Assembly (NCBI GenBank): GCA_963715825.1
Contig: CAVQSI010000006.1
Span: 1-64,000 of the forward strand
Reading direction: 5' to 3'
From: Sva-07 sp963715825
Lineage (GTDB): Bacteria > Actinomycetota > Acidimicrobiia > Acidimicrobiales > Ilumatobacteraceae
Length of the DNA stretch: 64,000 nt
In this document: positions 28,063 through 37,502 of the stretch, piece by piece
How the letters are laid out: the number at the start of each line of letters is the position of its first letter
Position numbering within the stretch: the first letter of the stretch is position 1
Made by a program: the position numbers and the translations under genes
Notes under the pieces: generated by a model
Database searches by the model: none
Told to the model about the DNA's origin: nothing
The model's input: the letters and a program-made list of their open reading frames with translations, nothing else

Positions 28063-29451
28063 GTGATCGAACGAGACGTCCTGCAACGAGTGCTCGCTGG
28101 CGCGGTCAGCGGCGGAGCGGAGTTCGCCGAGGTCTACGCCGAGGACAAACGCTCCACGTCGGCCGGGCTCGACGACGGGCGCGTCGAGCAGGTGTCGAGC
28201 GGCCGCGATCGTGGCGCCGGCATCCGGGTGGTCGCCGGCGACACCACCGGCTTCGCCTACACCTCGGATCTGTCGGAGCCCGGCCTCGTCGCCGCGGCGA
28301 GCGCGGCGGCTGCGGCGGCCAGGCAGGGCGGTGGCGGTGTGCGCGCGATTTCTCTGACACCGTCTGCGCCGCACCGGCCGAACGTCGTCGAGCGCGACCC
28401 CGACAGCGTGGCCAAGGCCGCCAAGGTCGAGCTGCTGATGCAGATGAACGAGGCTGCCCGCTCGTTCGGCCCGGAGATCGTCCAGGTGTCGGCCGGCTAC
28501 GGCGACAGTCGCAAGCAGGTGCTCGTCGCCAACACCGACGGCGTGCTCACCGACGACGAGATCGTGCGCACGCTGCTGCGAGTCAGCGCGGTCGCCGACG
28601 GCGACACCGGCATGCAGACCGGCTACCAGTCGATGGGGCACACGATCGGCTTCGAGGTGTTCGACAAGGTCGACGTCGAGGAGTTGGCGCGCGAGGCGGC
28701 GCGCCAGGCGATCACCAAGCTCCGTGCCCGCCCGGCGCCGTCGGGTGCGATGCCGGTCGTGATCAAGCACGGCACCGGCGGTGTGCTGTTCCACGAAGCG
28801 TGCGGCCACGGGCTCGAGGCCGACCACATCCAGAAGGGTGCCAGCGTCTACGCCGGCAAGGTCGGCCAGCAGGTCGCCTCGCCGTTGGTCACGCTGGTCG
28901 ACGACGGCACCATGCCGGGGGAGTGGGGCACGCTCGGTTTCGACGACGAGGGCCACATCACCCAGCGCAACGTGCTGATCGAGGACGGCATCCTCACCGA
29001 CTACATGTGGGACTACCTGCGAGCCCGCAAGGACGGCCGCCCGCAGTCCGGCAACGGTCGCCGCCAGAGCTATCAACACCTGCCGATGGTGCGCATGACC
29101 AACACGTTCGTGCTCGACGGTCCCGACGATCCCGACGACATCATCTCCTCGACGCCGAACGGCGTGTACGTCGCCAAGCTGGGCGGCGGGTCGGTCAACA
29201 CGGCCTCGGGCGACTTCGTGTTCGGCATGACCGAGGCGTACCTGATCGAGAACGGTGAGATCACCGAGCCGCTGCGTGACGGCAACCTGATCGGCAACGG
29301 CCCGAAGGTGCTCGCCGACATCGACATGCTCGGCAACGACTTCGCGATGGGCAGCCCCGGCACGTGCGGCAAGGACGGCCAAGGCGTCCCCGTCGGCGAT
29401 GGACAGCCGACCCTGCGGGTCAAGTCCCTCACCGTCGGAGGCACCGCATGA
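28063..29451 (+). CDS. tldD: metalloprotease subunit TldD
   Basis: Protease subunit that with TldE degrades small unfolded or leader peptides. The product has 462 residues; zinc motif HEACGH (HExxxH) begins at residue 244, with the usual downstream GTCGKDGQGVPVGDGQP near the C-terminus supplying the third ligand region. The start is GTG 28063; longer frames upstream overlap the promoter. It precedes tldE by 22 bases. Confidence 0.95.
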   Translation: MIERDVLQRVLAGAVSGGAEFAEVYAEDKRSTSAGLDDGRVEQVSSGRDRGAGIRVVAGDTTGFAYTSDLSEPGLVAAASAAAAAARQGGGGVRAISLTPSAPHRPNVVERDPDSVAKAAKVELLMQMNEAARSFGPEIVQVSAGYGDSRKQVLVANTDGVLTDDEIVRTLLRVSAVADGDTGMQTGYQSMGHTIGFEVFDKVDVEELAREAARQAITKLRARPAPSGAMPVVIKHGTGGVLFHEACGHGLEADHIQKGASVYAGKVGQQVASPLVTLVDDGTMPGEWGTLGFDDEGHITQRNVLIEDGILTDYMWDYLRARKDGRPQSGNGRRQSYQHLPMVRMTNTFVLDGPDDPDDIISSTPNGVYVAKLGGGSVNTASGDFVFGMTEAYLIENGEITEPLRDGNLIGNGPKVLADIDMLGNDFAMGSPGTCGKDGQGVPVGDGQPTLRVKSLTVGGTA

Positions 29452-29473
29452 GGCGTTGCATCGGAGGTGCGTG

Positions 29474-30838
29474 ATGGCTCGGTTCGAGAGTGAGTTGCAG
29501 GCCGTTGCCGACCGGGTGGTCGAGCAGGCGCAGCCGGGCGAGCAGATCGAGGCGTTCGTGGCGCGGGGCGGCGAGACCGAGGTGCGCATCTACGACGGTG
29601 ACGTCGAGCACTTCGTGTCCGCGCAGAGTGAGGGGATCGGGATCCGAGTGATCCGCGACGGTCGTACCGGATTCGCCTACGCGGGCACGCTCGACGAGGC
29701 GGCGATCCGCGAGGTGCTGGCCGACGCACGAGACAACGTGCAGTTCGGCACCGTCGACGAGTGGGCGGCGCTCGCGGAGCCCGACGGCGTCGCGGTCACC
29801 GAGCAGAGCTTGTGGAACGACGACCTCGCCGACTTCCCGACCGACCGCAAGATCGACCTCGCGAAGGAACTCGAGAAGCTGGCCTCCGGTGCCGACGCCC
29901 GCGTCCGTGTCGACGACTCGAACTATGCCGATGCCCACGGCGAGTCGGCGGTTGCCTCGACGACCGGCATCCGGATGTCCGGTCGAGAGAACGGCTGCTA
30001 CGTGTCGGTGTCGACGCTCGCCGACGAGGGCGAGGGCGACGACGCCGAGACGCAGACCGGTTTCGGGTTCTCGGTCGGCCGCTCACCCGACGAGTTCGAC
30101 CTCGACCGCGCCGCCCGCGAGGCGGTCGACCGGGCGACACGATTGCTGGGCGCCACCCAACCACCGAGCCGTCGGCTCACGGTGGTGCTCGACCCGTTCG
30201 TGACGGCGCAGTTCATCGGTGTCATCTCCTCGACGCTCAACGGCGAGGCGGTGGTCAAGGGCCGGTCGCTGTTCCGCGATCGCATCGGCGAGACCGTCGC
30301 CGCCCCGATCGTCACGCTCGTCGACGATCCCACGAACCCGAAGGCCTACACGGCGACGGATGTCGACGGCGAGGGGCTCGCGGCGCGTCGCAACGTCCTG
30401 ATCGACGGCGGTGTGCTGCGACAGTTCGTCCACAACTCGTATTCGGCGCGCCGTGCCGGCACGGTCTCCACCGGCAACGCCACCCGTGGCGGTTTCGCCG
30501 GCACCCCGGGGGTCGGTTGCCTGGCGCTGTCGCTCGCACCCGGCACCCGCTCGCAGCAGGAGCTGATCGCCGACGTCGACGACGGACTGTTGGTGCAGCA
30601 GATGCAGGGGCTGCACTCGGGGGTGAACCCGATCAGCGGCGACTTCTCCACGGGCGCGGCCGGGCTGTTGATCACCAACGGCACCGTCGGCGCGCCGGTG
30701 CGCGAGATCACGATCGCCTCCACGCTGCAGCGCATGCTCCTCGACATCGTCGAGGTCGGCGGTGACCTCGAATGGCTCCCGATGCGGTCGGCCGGGATGA
30801 GCCTCGTCATCCGCGACGTCACGATGTCGGGTTCCTGA
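29474..30838 (+). CDS. pmbA: TldE/PmbA protease subunit
   Basis: Partner of TldD, structurally similar but without the HExxxH zinc motif; it shapes the substrate channel. The protein has 454 residues; typical stretches: IGIRVIRDGRTGFAYAG, NPISGDFSTGAAGLLI and DIVEVGGDLEWLP. The ATG follows GGAGG-like GGAGGTGC spaced 9 bases away. Followed 18 bases later by the PHP gene. Confidence 0.94.
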   Translation: MARFESELQAVADRVVEQAQPGEQIEAFVARGGETEVRIYDGDVEHFVSAQSEGIGIRVIRDGRTGFAYAGTLDEAAIREVLADARDNVQFGTVDEWAALAEPDGVAVTEQSLWNDDLADFPTDRKIDLAKELEKLASGADARVRVDDSNYADAHGESAVASTTGIRMSGRENGCYVSVSTLADEGEGDDAETQTGFGFSVGRSPDEFDLDRAAREAVDRATRLLGATQPPSRRLTVVLDPFVTAQFIGVISSTLNGEAVVKGRSLFRDRIGETVAAPIVTLVDDPTNPKAYTATDVDGEGLAARRNVLIDGGVLRQFVHNSYSARRAGTVSTGNATRGGFAGTPGVGCLALSLAPGTRSQQELIADVDDGLLVQQMQGLHSGVNPISGDFSTGAAGLLITNGTVGAPVREITIASTLQRMLLDIVEVGGDLEWLPMRSAGMSLVIRDVTMSGS

Positions 30839-30856
30839 GGGCGGCCGGGTCCGTCG

Positions 30857-31564
30857 ATGGCTGTTGCGACCCCCGAGGCGATCGAGCGTCACCCGCACCT
30901 CGCAGCGCCCGTGCCCGACGGACGTGTGCGTGCGGACCTCCACACGCACACGATGTGGAGCGGTGACTCGACCACGACGCCGCAGGAGTACGCCGCCGCC
31001 GTGGTTGCCAGCGGGCTCGATGTCGTGTGCATCACCGACCACAACGCCATCGCCGGCGCCGTCGAGTTGGCCGACACGCTGGCGTGCCGCGTGATCGTCG
31101 GCGAGGAACTGCGGACCGCTGCCGGTGAGGTCATCGGGCTGTTCCTCACCGAACGCGTCCCGATGGGGATCTCGCACCTGGATGCAGCGCGGGCGATCCG
31201 AGACCAGGGTGGCGTGGTCTACATCCCGCACCCGTTCGACCCGATGCGCCGCAACATCAGCGAGCCGGCTCTGTACGAGTTGGCCGAGGCCGACCTGATC
31301 GACGTGGTCGAGGTCCTCAACGCCAAGACGTCGTTGGCGAGCCTCAACCGGCGCGCTGCGCAGTTCGCGACGGAGTTCGGCATCGTCGCCGGCGCCGGCA
31401 GCGACGGCCACGTGCCCGATGCGCTCGGCGCCGCGTACGTCGAACTCGACGACTTCGCGACCCCGATGGAGTTCCTCGCGTCGCTCGCCCGCGCCGACGT
31501 CATCGGGCACCACTGGGACGAACCGCGCCCCTGGAGCCCCCGCATCGTCCCGTCGGTCACCTGA
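30857..31564 (+). CDS. PHP-domain phosphoesterase
   Basis: Metal-dependent phosphoesterase of 235 residues with the PHP start DLHTHTMWSGD, CITDHN and IPHPFDP, then GSDGH near the C-terminus. This set of His/Asp residues binds up to three metals. It lacks polymerase domains. Substrate unknown; short forms like this hydrolyse 3-prime,5-prime-bisphosphates or oligonucleotides (RNase AM type). Probably co-transcribed with tldD and pmbA. Confidence 0.88.
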   Translation: MAVATPEAIERHPHLAAPVPDGRVRADLHTHTMWSGDSTTTPQEYAAAVVASGLDVVCITDHNAIAGAVELADTLACRVIVGEELRTAAGEVIGLFLTERVPMGISHLDAARAIRDQGGVVYIPHPFDPMRRNISEPALYELAEADLIDVVEVLNAKTSLASLNRRAAQFATEFGIVAGAGSDGHVPDALGAAYVELDDFATPMEFLASLARADVIGHHWDEPRPWSPRIVPSVT

Positions 31565-31579
31565 CTGCGACATCACCCC

Positions 31580-31639
31580 CACCCCGAAAAATGCCTGGAT
31601 CTGCGCGCTGAGCGCAACACAGGCGGAACATTTCGGGTG
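31580..31639. repeat. 60-nt intergenic palindromic element, copy A
   Basis: Outer arms CACCCCGAAAAATG and CATTTCGGGTG frame a perfect inner palindrome GCGCT-G-AGCGC (31605-31615) whose centre coincides with the centre of the whole element. A second copy of nearly the same length is at 57919-57979; the left 15 bases and the central GCGCTGAGCG are identical. It occupies most of the gap between the PHP gene and uppP. Confidence 0.75.
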
Positions 31640-31693
31640 AGGTCGACGACGTGATGTCCTCGACGGGTCGGATCGGGTGTAGACAGAGCGACC

Positions 31694-32521
31694 GTGCCGA
31701 TCTACCAGGCCATCATTCTCGGCATCGTCCAGGGCCTGTCGGAGTTCCTGCCGATCTCCTCGAGCGGTCACCTGCTGCTCGTTCCCTGGTTCGCCGGTTG
31801 GGACGAGCTCGACCCGTCGCTCAAGAAGTCGTTCGACGTCGCGCTGCACCTCGGCACCCTGGTCGCCGTCGTCGGCTACTTCCGCCACGACGTCAGCACC
31901 TACGTGGTCGACGGCGCCAAGCTCGTGTTCCAGCGCAAGGTCCCGCCCACGACCGAGGGCAAGTTGGCCTGGCTGTTCGTGCTCGCAACACTGCCGGCCG
32001 CCGCCGTCGGCGCTCTGTTCGAGGACCAGATCGACACTCGCCTGGGCACGCCGCTGATCATCGGCATCTCGCTGATCGTGTTCGGCATCATCATGGGCAT
32101 CGCCGATCGATCGTTGGGGCGACGCAAGGTCGAGGAGTTCCGTGCCAAGGACGCCCTGATCGTCGGCGCGGCGCAGGCGCTCGCGCTGAACCCCGGCACC
32201 TCCCGCTCGGGCATCACGATGACGGCGGGCCGGTTCCTCGGCTTCGATCGGGACGCTGCGGTGCGCATCAGCTTCGTGATGTCGATCCCGGTGATCTTCG
32301 GCGCGGTCGTGTTCAAGCTCGGCGGGCTGGTCAGCGACGGGATTCCCGAGGGATTCGCCGTTCCGATGGTGGTGGGCATCATCAGCGCAGGTCTGTCGGG
32401 GTGGCTGGCGGTGTGGGGCACGATCCGGATCGTGCGCACCCGCAGCTTCATGCCGTTCGTCATCTACCGCATCGTGCTCGGCGTGATCGTGATCGTCCTG
32501 GTGCTCACCGGCGCCCGCTGA
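31694..32521 (+). CDS. uppP: undecaprenyl-diphosphate phosphatase
   Basis: Recycles undecaprenyl pyrophosphate to the lipid carrier used in wall synthesis; overexpression of this family gives bacitracin resistance. The protein has 275 residues and about eight hydrophobic helices; active-site motifs EFLPISSSGHL near the N-terminus and PGTSRSG in the middle are both intact. GTG start. Confidence 0.96.
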   Translation: MPIYQAIILGIVQGLSEFLPISSSGHLLLVPWFAGWDELDPSLKKSFDVALHLGTLVAVVGYFRHDVSTYVVDGAKLVFQRKVPPTTEGKLAWLFVLATLPAAAVGALFEDQIDTRLGTPLIIGISLIVFGIIMGIADRSLGRRKVEEFRAKDALIVGAAQALALNPGTSRSGITMTAGRFLGFDRDAAVRISFVMSIPVIFGAVVFKLGGLVSDGIPEGFAVPMVVGIISAGLSGWLAVWGTIRIVRTRSFMPFVIYRIVLGVIVIVLVLTGAR

Positions 32522-32560
32522 TCCGCATCGAGCTGGATCGAGCGGCGCGCAGCCCGAGCG

Positions 32561-33133
32561 TCAGGGCAGATACAGCAGGCTGGCGACACCGCGCTGGGCG
32601 GCGGCCGCCACGCTCGGTCCGTCACGTTCGTCGACCGCCACGAACACGACGTCGTCGACGATGCCGGTGACGGTCGCGTCGTCGGCGACGACGAGACCGT
32701 CCGCGCTCACCTGCACGGCGAGGCCGACGGCGACGTCGCGAGCGAGCGGGTCGGACAACGCGACCACCACGGTGCCCGGTTCGGCCAGGGTCGCCGGCCC
32801 GGCGCGTGTGGTCACGTCGAGTCGGGTCACCACCTCGCCGGCGGCCATCCGCTGGCGCACCACGGCGCCCTCGGCCAGTTCGTCGAGTGCCCCGTCCGGC
32901 AGTGCGGCCACGGGCAGCACGACGGGTTCGACGACGGCGACGTCGCCGGGTTCGTGGTGCTGGGCGGCGACCAGCACGGTGCGGGTGGCGCCCCAGCGGC
33001 CGCGTTCGGTGGCGATGGAGCCGATCTGGCGCTGCACGGTCGCAGCGGCGAGTAGGGCGAGCGTGGCGACGACGGCCCAGTAGATCCAGGGGCGTCGGGC
33101 GAGGACGAGTCGGGCTCGGGCCGCGACGTGCAT
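32561..33133 (-). CDS. SAF-domain membrane-anchored protein (CpaB-like)
   Basis: The protein has 190 residues: a short basic N-terminus, one membrane helix (WIYWAVVATLALLAAAT) and an extracellular SAF-type domain like that at the front of CpaB/RcpC pilus assembly proteins (HHEPGDVAVVEPVVLP, AAGEVVTRLDV). No pilus genes are nearby, so the role is uncertain. A GAGGAG ribosome-binding site lies before ATG 33133, unlike the leaderless genes around it. Confidence 0.75.
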   Translation of the reverse strand: MHVAARARLVLARRPWIYWAVVATLALLAAATVQRQIGSIATERGRWGATRTVLVAAQHHEPGDVAVVEPVVLPVAALPDGALDELAEGAVVRQRMAAGEVVTRLDVTTRAGPATLAEPGTVVVALSDPLARDVAVGLAVQVSADGLVVADDATVTGIVDDVVFVAVDERDGPSVAAAAQRGVASLLYLP

Positions 33134-33208
33134 CGGTGTCTCCTCGGATCGATGGACGATCGGAGGGAGTCGGTCGGCCTCGACGCTATCGACGCCGTGG
33201 CGTGATCG

Positions 33209-33589
33209 TCAGCTGCTCGACGAGCTTGCCGAGCCGGAGCCCGAGCTGGTGGAGGTGGTCGACGAGGTGCCGGTGGAGCCGGAGCCCGACCCGTCGGACT
33301 TCGCTGAGGACGAGCCGCTGTCGGACGACGACGAACTGCCGTCGGACGACGAGCTGGAATCCTTGGTGCTCGACGACGCAGGCGACGTCGACGACGACTT
33401 GCCGCGGTTGTCGGTCTTGAAGAAGCCGGATCCCTTGAACGTGACCCCGACGGGGGTGAACACCTTCTTCACCGCAAGGACCTCGCCACTGTCGGGATGG
33501 GCGATCTCGGTCAGGTTCTCGTCGTGGAAGCCCTGTTGGACCTCGATGGTCTCGCCGGTGTCGACGAACTTGTAGACGTAGGTTGGCAT
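33209..33589 (-). CDS. FmdB-family protein lacking zinc cysteines, Ser-rich tail
   Basis: The protein has 126 residues. The first 65 follow FmdB regulatory/zinc-ribbon proteins closely (MPTYVYKF, KKVFTPVGVTFKGSGFFKTD), but the four Cys that bind zinc are all replaced: the first pair region reads KFVDTGE and the second AHPDSGE. The last 60 residues are almost only Ser, Gly, Asp and Thr. So the fold is probably kept without metal. ATG 33589; divergent from galU with overlapping -10 boxes. Confidence 0.85.
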   Translation of the reverse strand: MPTYVYKFVDTGETIEVQQGFHDENLTEIAHPDSGEVLAVKKVFTPVGVTFKGSGFFKTDNRGKSSSTSPASSSTKDSSSSSDGSSSSSDSGSSSAKSDGSGSGSTGTSSTTSTSSGSGSASSSSS

Positions 33590-33599
33590 CGAGCACGGA

Positions 33600-33609
33600 A
33601 GGATATCGT
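33600..33609. promoter_or_regulatory. overlapping divergent -10 boxes of fmdB-like gene and galU
   Basis: TATCGT (33604-33609, plus strand) ends 7 bases before the galU ATG; TATCCT (33600-33605 read on the minus strand) ends 10 bases before the fmdB-like ATG. They share the bases of GATATC, so only one polymerase can occupy the site at a time. Confidence 0.55.
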
Positions 33610-33616
33610 CCGACCC

Positions 33617-34483
33617 ATGCAGGTACGCAGCGCTGTCATTCCCGCGGCTGGTCTGGGGACCCGCTTCCTCCCCGCCACCAAGGCCGTTCCGAAGGAGTTG
33701 TTCCCCATCGGCGACCAACCGGCGCTCCAGATCGTGATCGACGAGGCGCTCGGCGCCGGCTGCGATCACATCGTCGTCGTCAGCAGCCGCTCGAAGCCGG
33801 CGATCGAGGCCTACTTCGCCCCGGACGAGGCGTTGCTGGAGGCGCTCGACGCCAAGGGCAGGTCCGACACGGCCGAGCGGCTGCGTGCCATCGGACGTGA
33901 CTGGCGTGTCGACATCGTCTACCAGGACGACCCGAAGGGGCTCGGCCACGCCGTCGGGTGCGCCCGTGACGCCGTCGGCGACGAGCCGTTCGCCGTGCTG
34001 CTGCCCGACGAGCTGATGTCGAGCTCGGCGCTGCTCGCCCAGATGAACGGGGTGTGCGCCGCGACCGAGGGCAGCGTGGTGGCGGTGGTCAACGTGCCAC
34101 GAGAGCATGTCAACCGCTACGGGGTCATCGATCCGGCTGGCGAGTTGACCCACGACGGGGTGATCGCGGTGCGCGACCTCGTCGAGAAGCCGGCCCCCGA
34201 GGACGCGCCGAGCAACTTCATCCTCACCGGGCGCTATGTCCTGACCGCCGACGCATGGGACGAGATCGCCGCACTCACGCCCGGCAGCGGAGGCGAGCTC
34301 CAGCTCACCGATGCCCTGCGCGCCCAGGCGGCGCGTGCGCCGTTCCACGCGGTGGTCGCCGACGAGAGCCGCCTCGACACCGGCACACCGCTCGGCTTTC
34401 TCACCGCGTCGATCGAGCTCGGTCTGGCGAACCCCGAACTCGGCGCCGACCTGCGCGAGTTCCTCCGCCACCTCCACCTCTGA
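33617..34483 (+). CDS. galU: UTP-glucose-1-phosphate uridylyltransferase
   Basis: Makes UDP-glucose for glucans, glycolipids and the GalT reaction. The protein has 288 residues; nucleotide-binding IPAAGLGTRFLPATKAVPKE at the N-terminus, DDPKGLGHAVGCA, LPDELM and VEKPAPEDAPSN. Complete and of normal length. ATG 33617 fits the -10 box. Confidence 0.96.
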   Translation: MQVRSAVIPAAGLGTRFLPATKAVPKELFPIGDQPALQIVIDEALGAGCDHIVVVSSRSKPAIEAYFAPDEALLEALDAKGRSDTAERLRAIGRDWRVDIVYQDDPKGLGHAVGCARDAVGDEPFAVLLPDELMSSSALLAQMNGVCAATEGSVVAVVNVPREHVNRYGVIDPAGELTHDGVIAVRDLVEKPAPEDAPSNFILTGRYVLTADAWDEIAALTPGSGGELQLTDALRAQAARAPFHAVVADESRLDTGTPLGFLTASIELGLANPELGADLREFLRHLHL

Positions 34484-34520
34484 CAGTCACCCGGCTCATG
34501 CGGACCCGACCCGGAACGTG

Positions 34521-34553
34521 ACGGTCCTCCCCGGCCCCGTCCCCGCCCGGACC
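34521..34553. repeat. GC-rich intergenic repeat, copy 1
   Basis: The 24-base unit that starts ACGGTCCTCCCCGGCCCC and ends GTCCCC is found here, 38 bases after the galU stop, and twice more at 36367-36434. It is followed by CCCGGACC, which can pair with GGTCC in the unit. Confidence 0.75.
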
Positions 34554-34562
34554 GAAACGAGC

Positions 34563-35120
34563 TCAGAGGCGTCGGAACCGGCCCGGCTCGTCGTGGACGA
34601 GGCCGTACTCGTCGACGTCGAACTCGACGATCTCGCCGCTGTCGAGCAGTGTTCGACGGAAGCGGCGGGCGGTGAGCCGTTCGACTCGGTGGGCGACGGG
34701 GACGACGGCGAGCGTCTCGACGTCGACCATCGCCGAGGTCACCTCGGCGTCGTCGCCGACGGCAAGTGACAGCCGCCGGATCGGGACGGACGCCGTGAAC
34801 GGGGTGGCGGCCAGGTCGATGTCGGTACACCCGGCGAGATCGTGACGGTGGGCGCCGTTCATCTCGCCCCACCGGCCGGTGCCGTCAGCGCCGAGCCAGA
34901 GATCGGGTTCGTCCAGATCACGGAACAACAGGAACTGGCGGACCTGCCAGGTCGCCGACAGCCGCAGCACGTAGGTGACCGCTTCGCGGCCGACCTCGCC
35001 GGTGGCCGTCCAGCCCTCGTTCTCCCAGCGCAGTGTCAGCGTCTCGAGGTGCTCGTGGTCCCACGTGCGCCACCGGGCGGTGTAGCCGTCGGACGGAAAG
35101 GCGGTGAGCGGGTCGGCCAC
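34563..35120 (-). CDS. putative glycolipid-binding protein
   Basis: The protein has 185 residues in the Glycolipid_bind family (formerly DUF1089) layout: ENEGWTATGEV, WQVRQFLLFRD, GRWGEMNG, GCTDIDLAATPFTASVPIRR. Soluble, probably beta-barrel; biochemical role unproven. GTG 35120 is chosen because a TAGCGT box lies 8 bases upstream. It is convergent with galU. Confidence 0.85.
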   Translation of the reverse strand: MADPLTAFPSDGYTARWRTWDHEHLETLTLRWENEGWTATGEVGREAVTYVLRLSATWQVRQFLLFRDLDEPDLWLGADGTGRWGEMNGAHRHDLAGCTDIDLAATPFTASVPIRRLSLAVGDDAEVTSAMVDVETLAVVPVAHRVERLTARRFRRTLLDSGEIVEFDVDEYGLVHDEPGRFRRL

Positions 35121-35128
35121 GGCCCACC

Positions 35129-35134
35129 ACGCTA
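35129..35134 (-). promoter_or_regulatory. -10 box TAGCGT for the glycolipid-binding gene
   Basis: Minus-strand TAGCGT ends 8 bases before GTG 35120. Thirteen bases away lies the opposite TACGTT box of moeA. Confidence 0.5.
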
Positions 35135-35146
35135 GAGGCCGTGCGG

Positions 35147-35152
35147 TACGTT
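35147..35152 (+). promoter_or_regulatory. -10 box TACGTT for moeA
   Basis: TACGTT ends 6 bases before the GTG at 35159; it argues against the upstream in-frame GTG at 35141, which lies before the box. Confidence 0.5.
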
Positions 35153-35158
35153 GCCCGT

Positions 35159-36367
35159 GTGACACCGCTGGAGGACGCGCAGGCGTTCGTACTCGAATCC
35201 TGCCCACCGCTCGGTGCCGTCGAGGTCGATCGGCGCACGGCGGTCGGGCTCGTGCTCGCCGAACCCGTCGTCGCCACCGAGAACGTGCCGCCGTTCGACA
35301 ACACGGCGGTCGATGGCTATGCCGTGCGCTTCGACGACGTCGCGAACGTGCCGGTGGAGTTGCGGGTGGTCGGCGAACTGGCTGCGGGTGTGGCTCCCAC
35401 GGCGGCGGTGGCCCCGGGTGAGGCGATCCGGATCATGACCGGTGCGCCGATGCCCCAGGGTGCTGACGCCGTGGTGATGGTCGAGGACTCCGAACGCATC
35501 GGCGACGACCGTGTGCGGCTCACGAGGTCCGTGCCGGTCGGTGCGGCCGTGCGTCGTGAGGGCGACGACGTGCGCGTCGGCGACGAGCTGTTTGCGGCCG
35601 GCACGACGATCACCCCGGCGGTGGCCGCCGTGCTGGCGAGCGTCAACGCCAACCGGGTCACGGTGTACCGCCGCGCGCGTGTGGCAGTGCTGTCGACCGG
35701 GGACGAACTCGTCGACGACGGTACGCCGCTGCGCGTCGGCCAGATCCGCGAGAGCAACAAGACGATGCTGGCGGCGCTGCTGGCCGACGCGGACTGCGAG
35801 GTCGTCGACCTCGGGATCGTGCGCGACGACGAAGCCGAACTCGAGCAGGTGCTGCGCTCGGCCGCCGCCGACTGCGACGCGATCGTGTCGAGCGGCGGCG
35901 TGTCGATGGGCGACTACGACGTCGTCAAGGCGGTCCTCGGGCGGATCGCCGACATGACCTGGATGCAGATCGCGATCAAGCCGGCCAAGCCGTTCGCCTT
36001 CGGGCGTCTCGCCGGCACGCCGATCTTCGGGCTGCCGGGCAATCCCGTCAGTTCGCTCGTGAGCTTCGAGTTGCTTGCCCGCCCGTCGCTGCGCCGCATG
36101 ATGGGCCATCGCCGACTGACGCGCGCCAGCATCGTCGCGGTCGCCGACGTGGCGCTCGATCGTCAGCAGGACGGCAAGGTCCATTTCATGCGGGTGAACG
36201 GCGAATTCGGTGACGACGGGCGCTTCCACGTGCGCCCGGTCGGCGCGCAGGGAAGCCACCAGCTCGCGGCCACGGCACTCGCCGACGCACTCGCCGTCGT
36301 TGCCGACGGGGTGGGAGTCCCCGCCGGCGCGGACGTCGCCGTGCTGCTCCTGCGCGGCGACGCCTGA
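35159..36367 (+). CDS. moeA: molybdopterin molybdenumtransferase MoeA / gephyrin-like Glp
   Basis: Inserts molybdate into adenylated molybdopterin. The protein has 402 residues in MoeA order: N-terminal domain with PPFDNTAVDGYAVR, central MoCF domain with STGDELV, SSGGVSMGDYDVV and GLPGNPVSS, and a C-terminal beta domain ending LLLRGDA. All usual motifs are kept. In corynebacteria and mycobacteria a MoeA paralogue near galU (Glp) binds FtsZ and a membrane receptor (GlpR/SepX); this gene lies between galU and a SepX/GlpR-like gene (39140), so it may be Glp, or serve both roles. moaA follows after 111 bases. Confidence 0.93.
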   Translation: MTPLEDAQAFVLESCPPLGAVEVDRRTAVGLVLAEPVVATENVPPFDNTAVDGYAVRFDDVANVPVELRVVGELAAGVAPTAAVAPGEAIRIMTGAPMPQGADAVVMVEDSERIGDDRVRLTRSVPVGAAVRREGDDVRVGDELFAAGTTITPAVAAVLASVNANRVTVYRRARVAVLSTGDELVDDGTPLRVGQIRESNKTMLAALLADADCEVVDLGIVRDDEAELEQVLRSAAADCDAIVSSGGVSMGDYDVVKAVLGRIADMTWMQIAIKPAKPFAFGRLAGTPIFGLPGNPVSSLVSFELLARPSLRRMMGHRRLTRASIVAVADVALDRQQDGKVHFMRVNGEFGDDGRFHVRPVGAQGSHQLAATALADALAVVADGVGVPAGADVAVLLLRGDA

Positions 36368-36434
36368 CGGTCCTCCCCGGCCCCGTCCCCACCCGGACCC
36401 ACGGTCCTCCCCGGCCCCGTCCCCGGGAGGACCC
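36367..36434. repeat. GC-rich intergenic repeat, copies 2 and 3
   Basis: Two tandem copies of the unit seen at 34521. The second (36401-36434) ends with GGGAGGACC, so GGTCCTCCC (36403-36411) and GGGAGGACC form a 9-base-pair hairpin with a 13-base loop. It starts at the moeA stop and may act as its terminator. Confidence 0.75.
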
Positions 36435-36466
36435 GGCCGATGGGCGCGGGTCGGGGACCTGATCAA

Positions 36467-36472
36467 TAGGCT
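36467..36472 (+). promoter_or_regulatory. -10 box TAGGCT for moaA
   Basis: TAGGCT ends 6 bases before ATG 36479; moaA is therefore likely transcribed on its own despite following moeA. Confidence 0.5.
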
Positions 36473-36478
36473 GCTCGG

Positions 36479-37501
<1,023 letters not shown>

Positions 37502-37502
37502 T

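Noticed and set aside
33249..33575. Acidic plus-strand frame opposite the fmdB-like gene
   Set aside because: It is the complement of the Ser/Gly/Asp tail; the FmdB motifs show the minus strand is the coding one.
35141..35158. GTG 35141 as the moeA start
   Set aside because: The TACGTT box lies inside this extension; GTG 35159 fits leaderless spacing.
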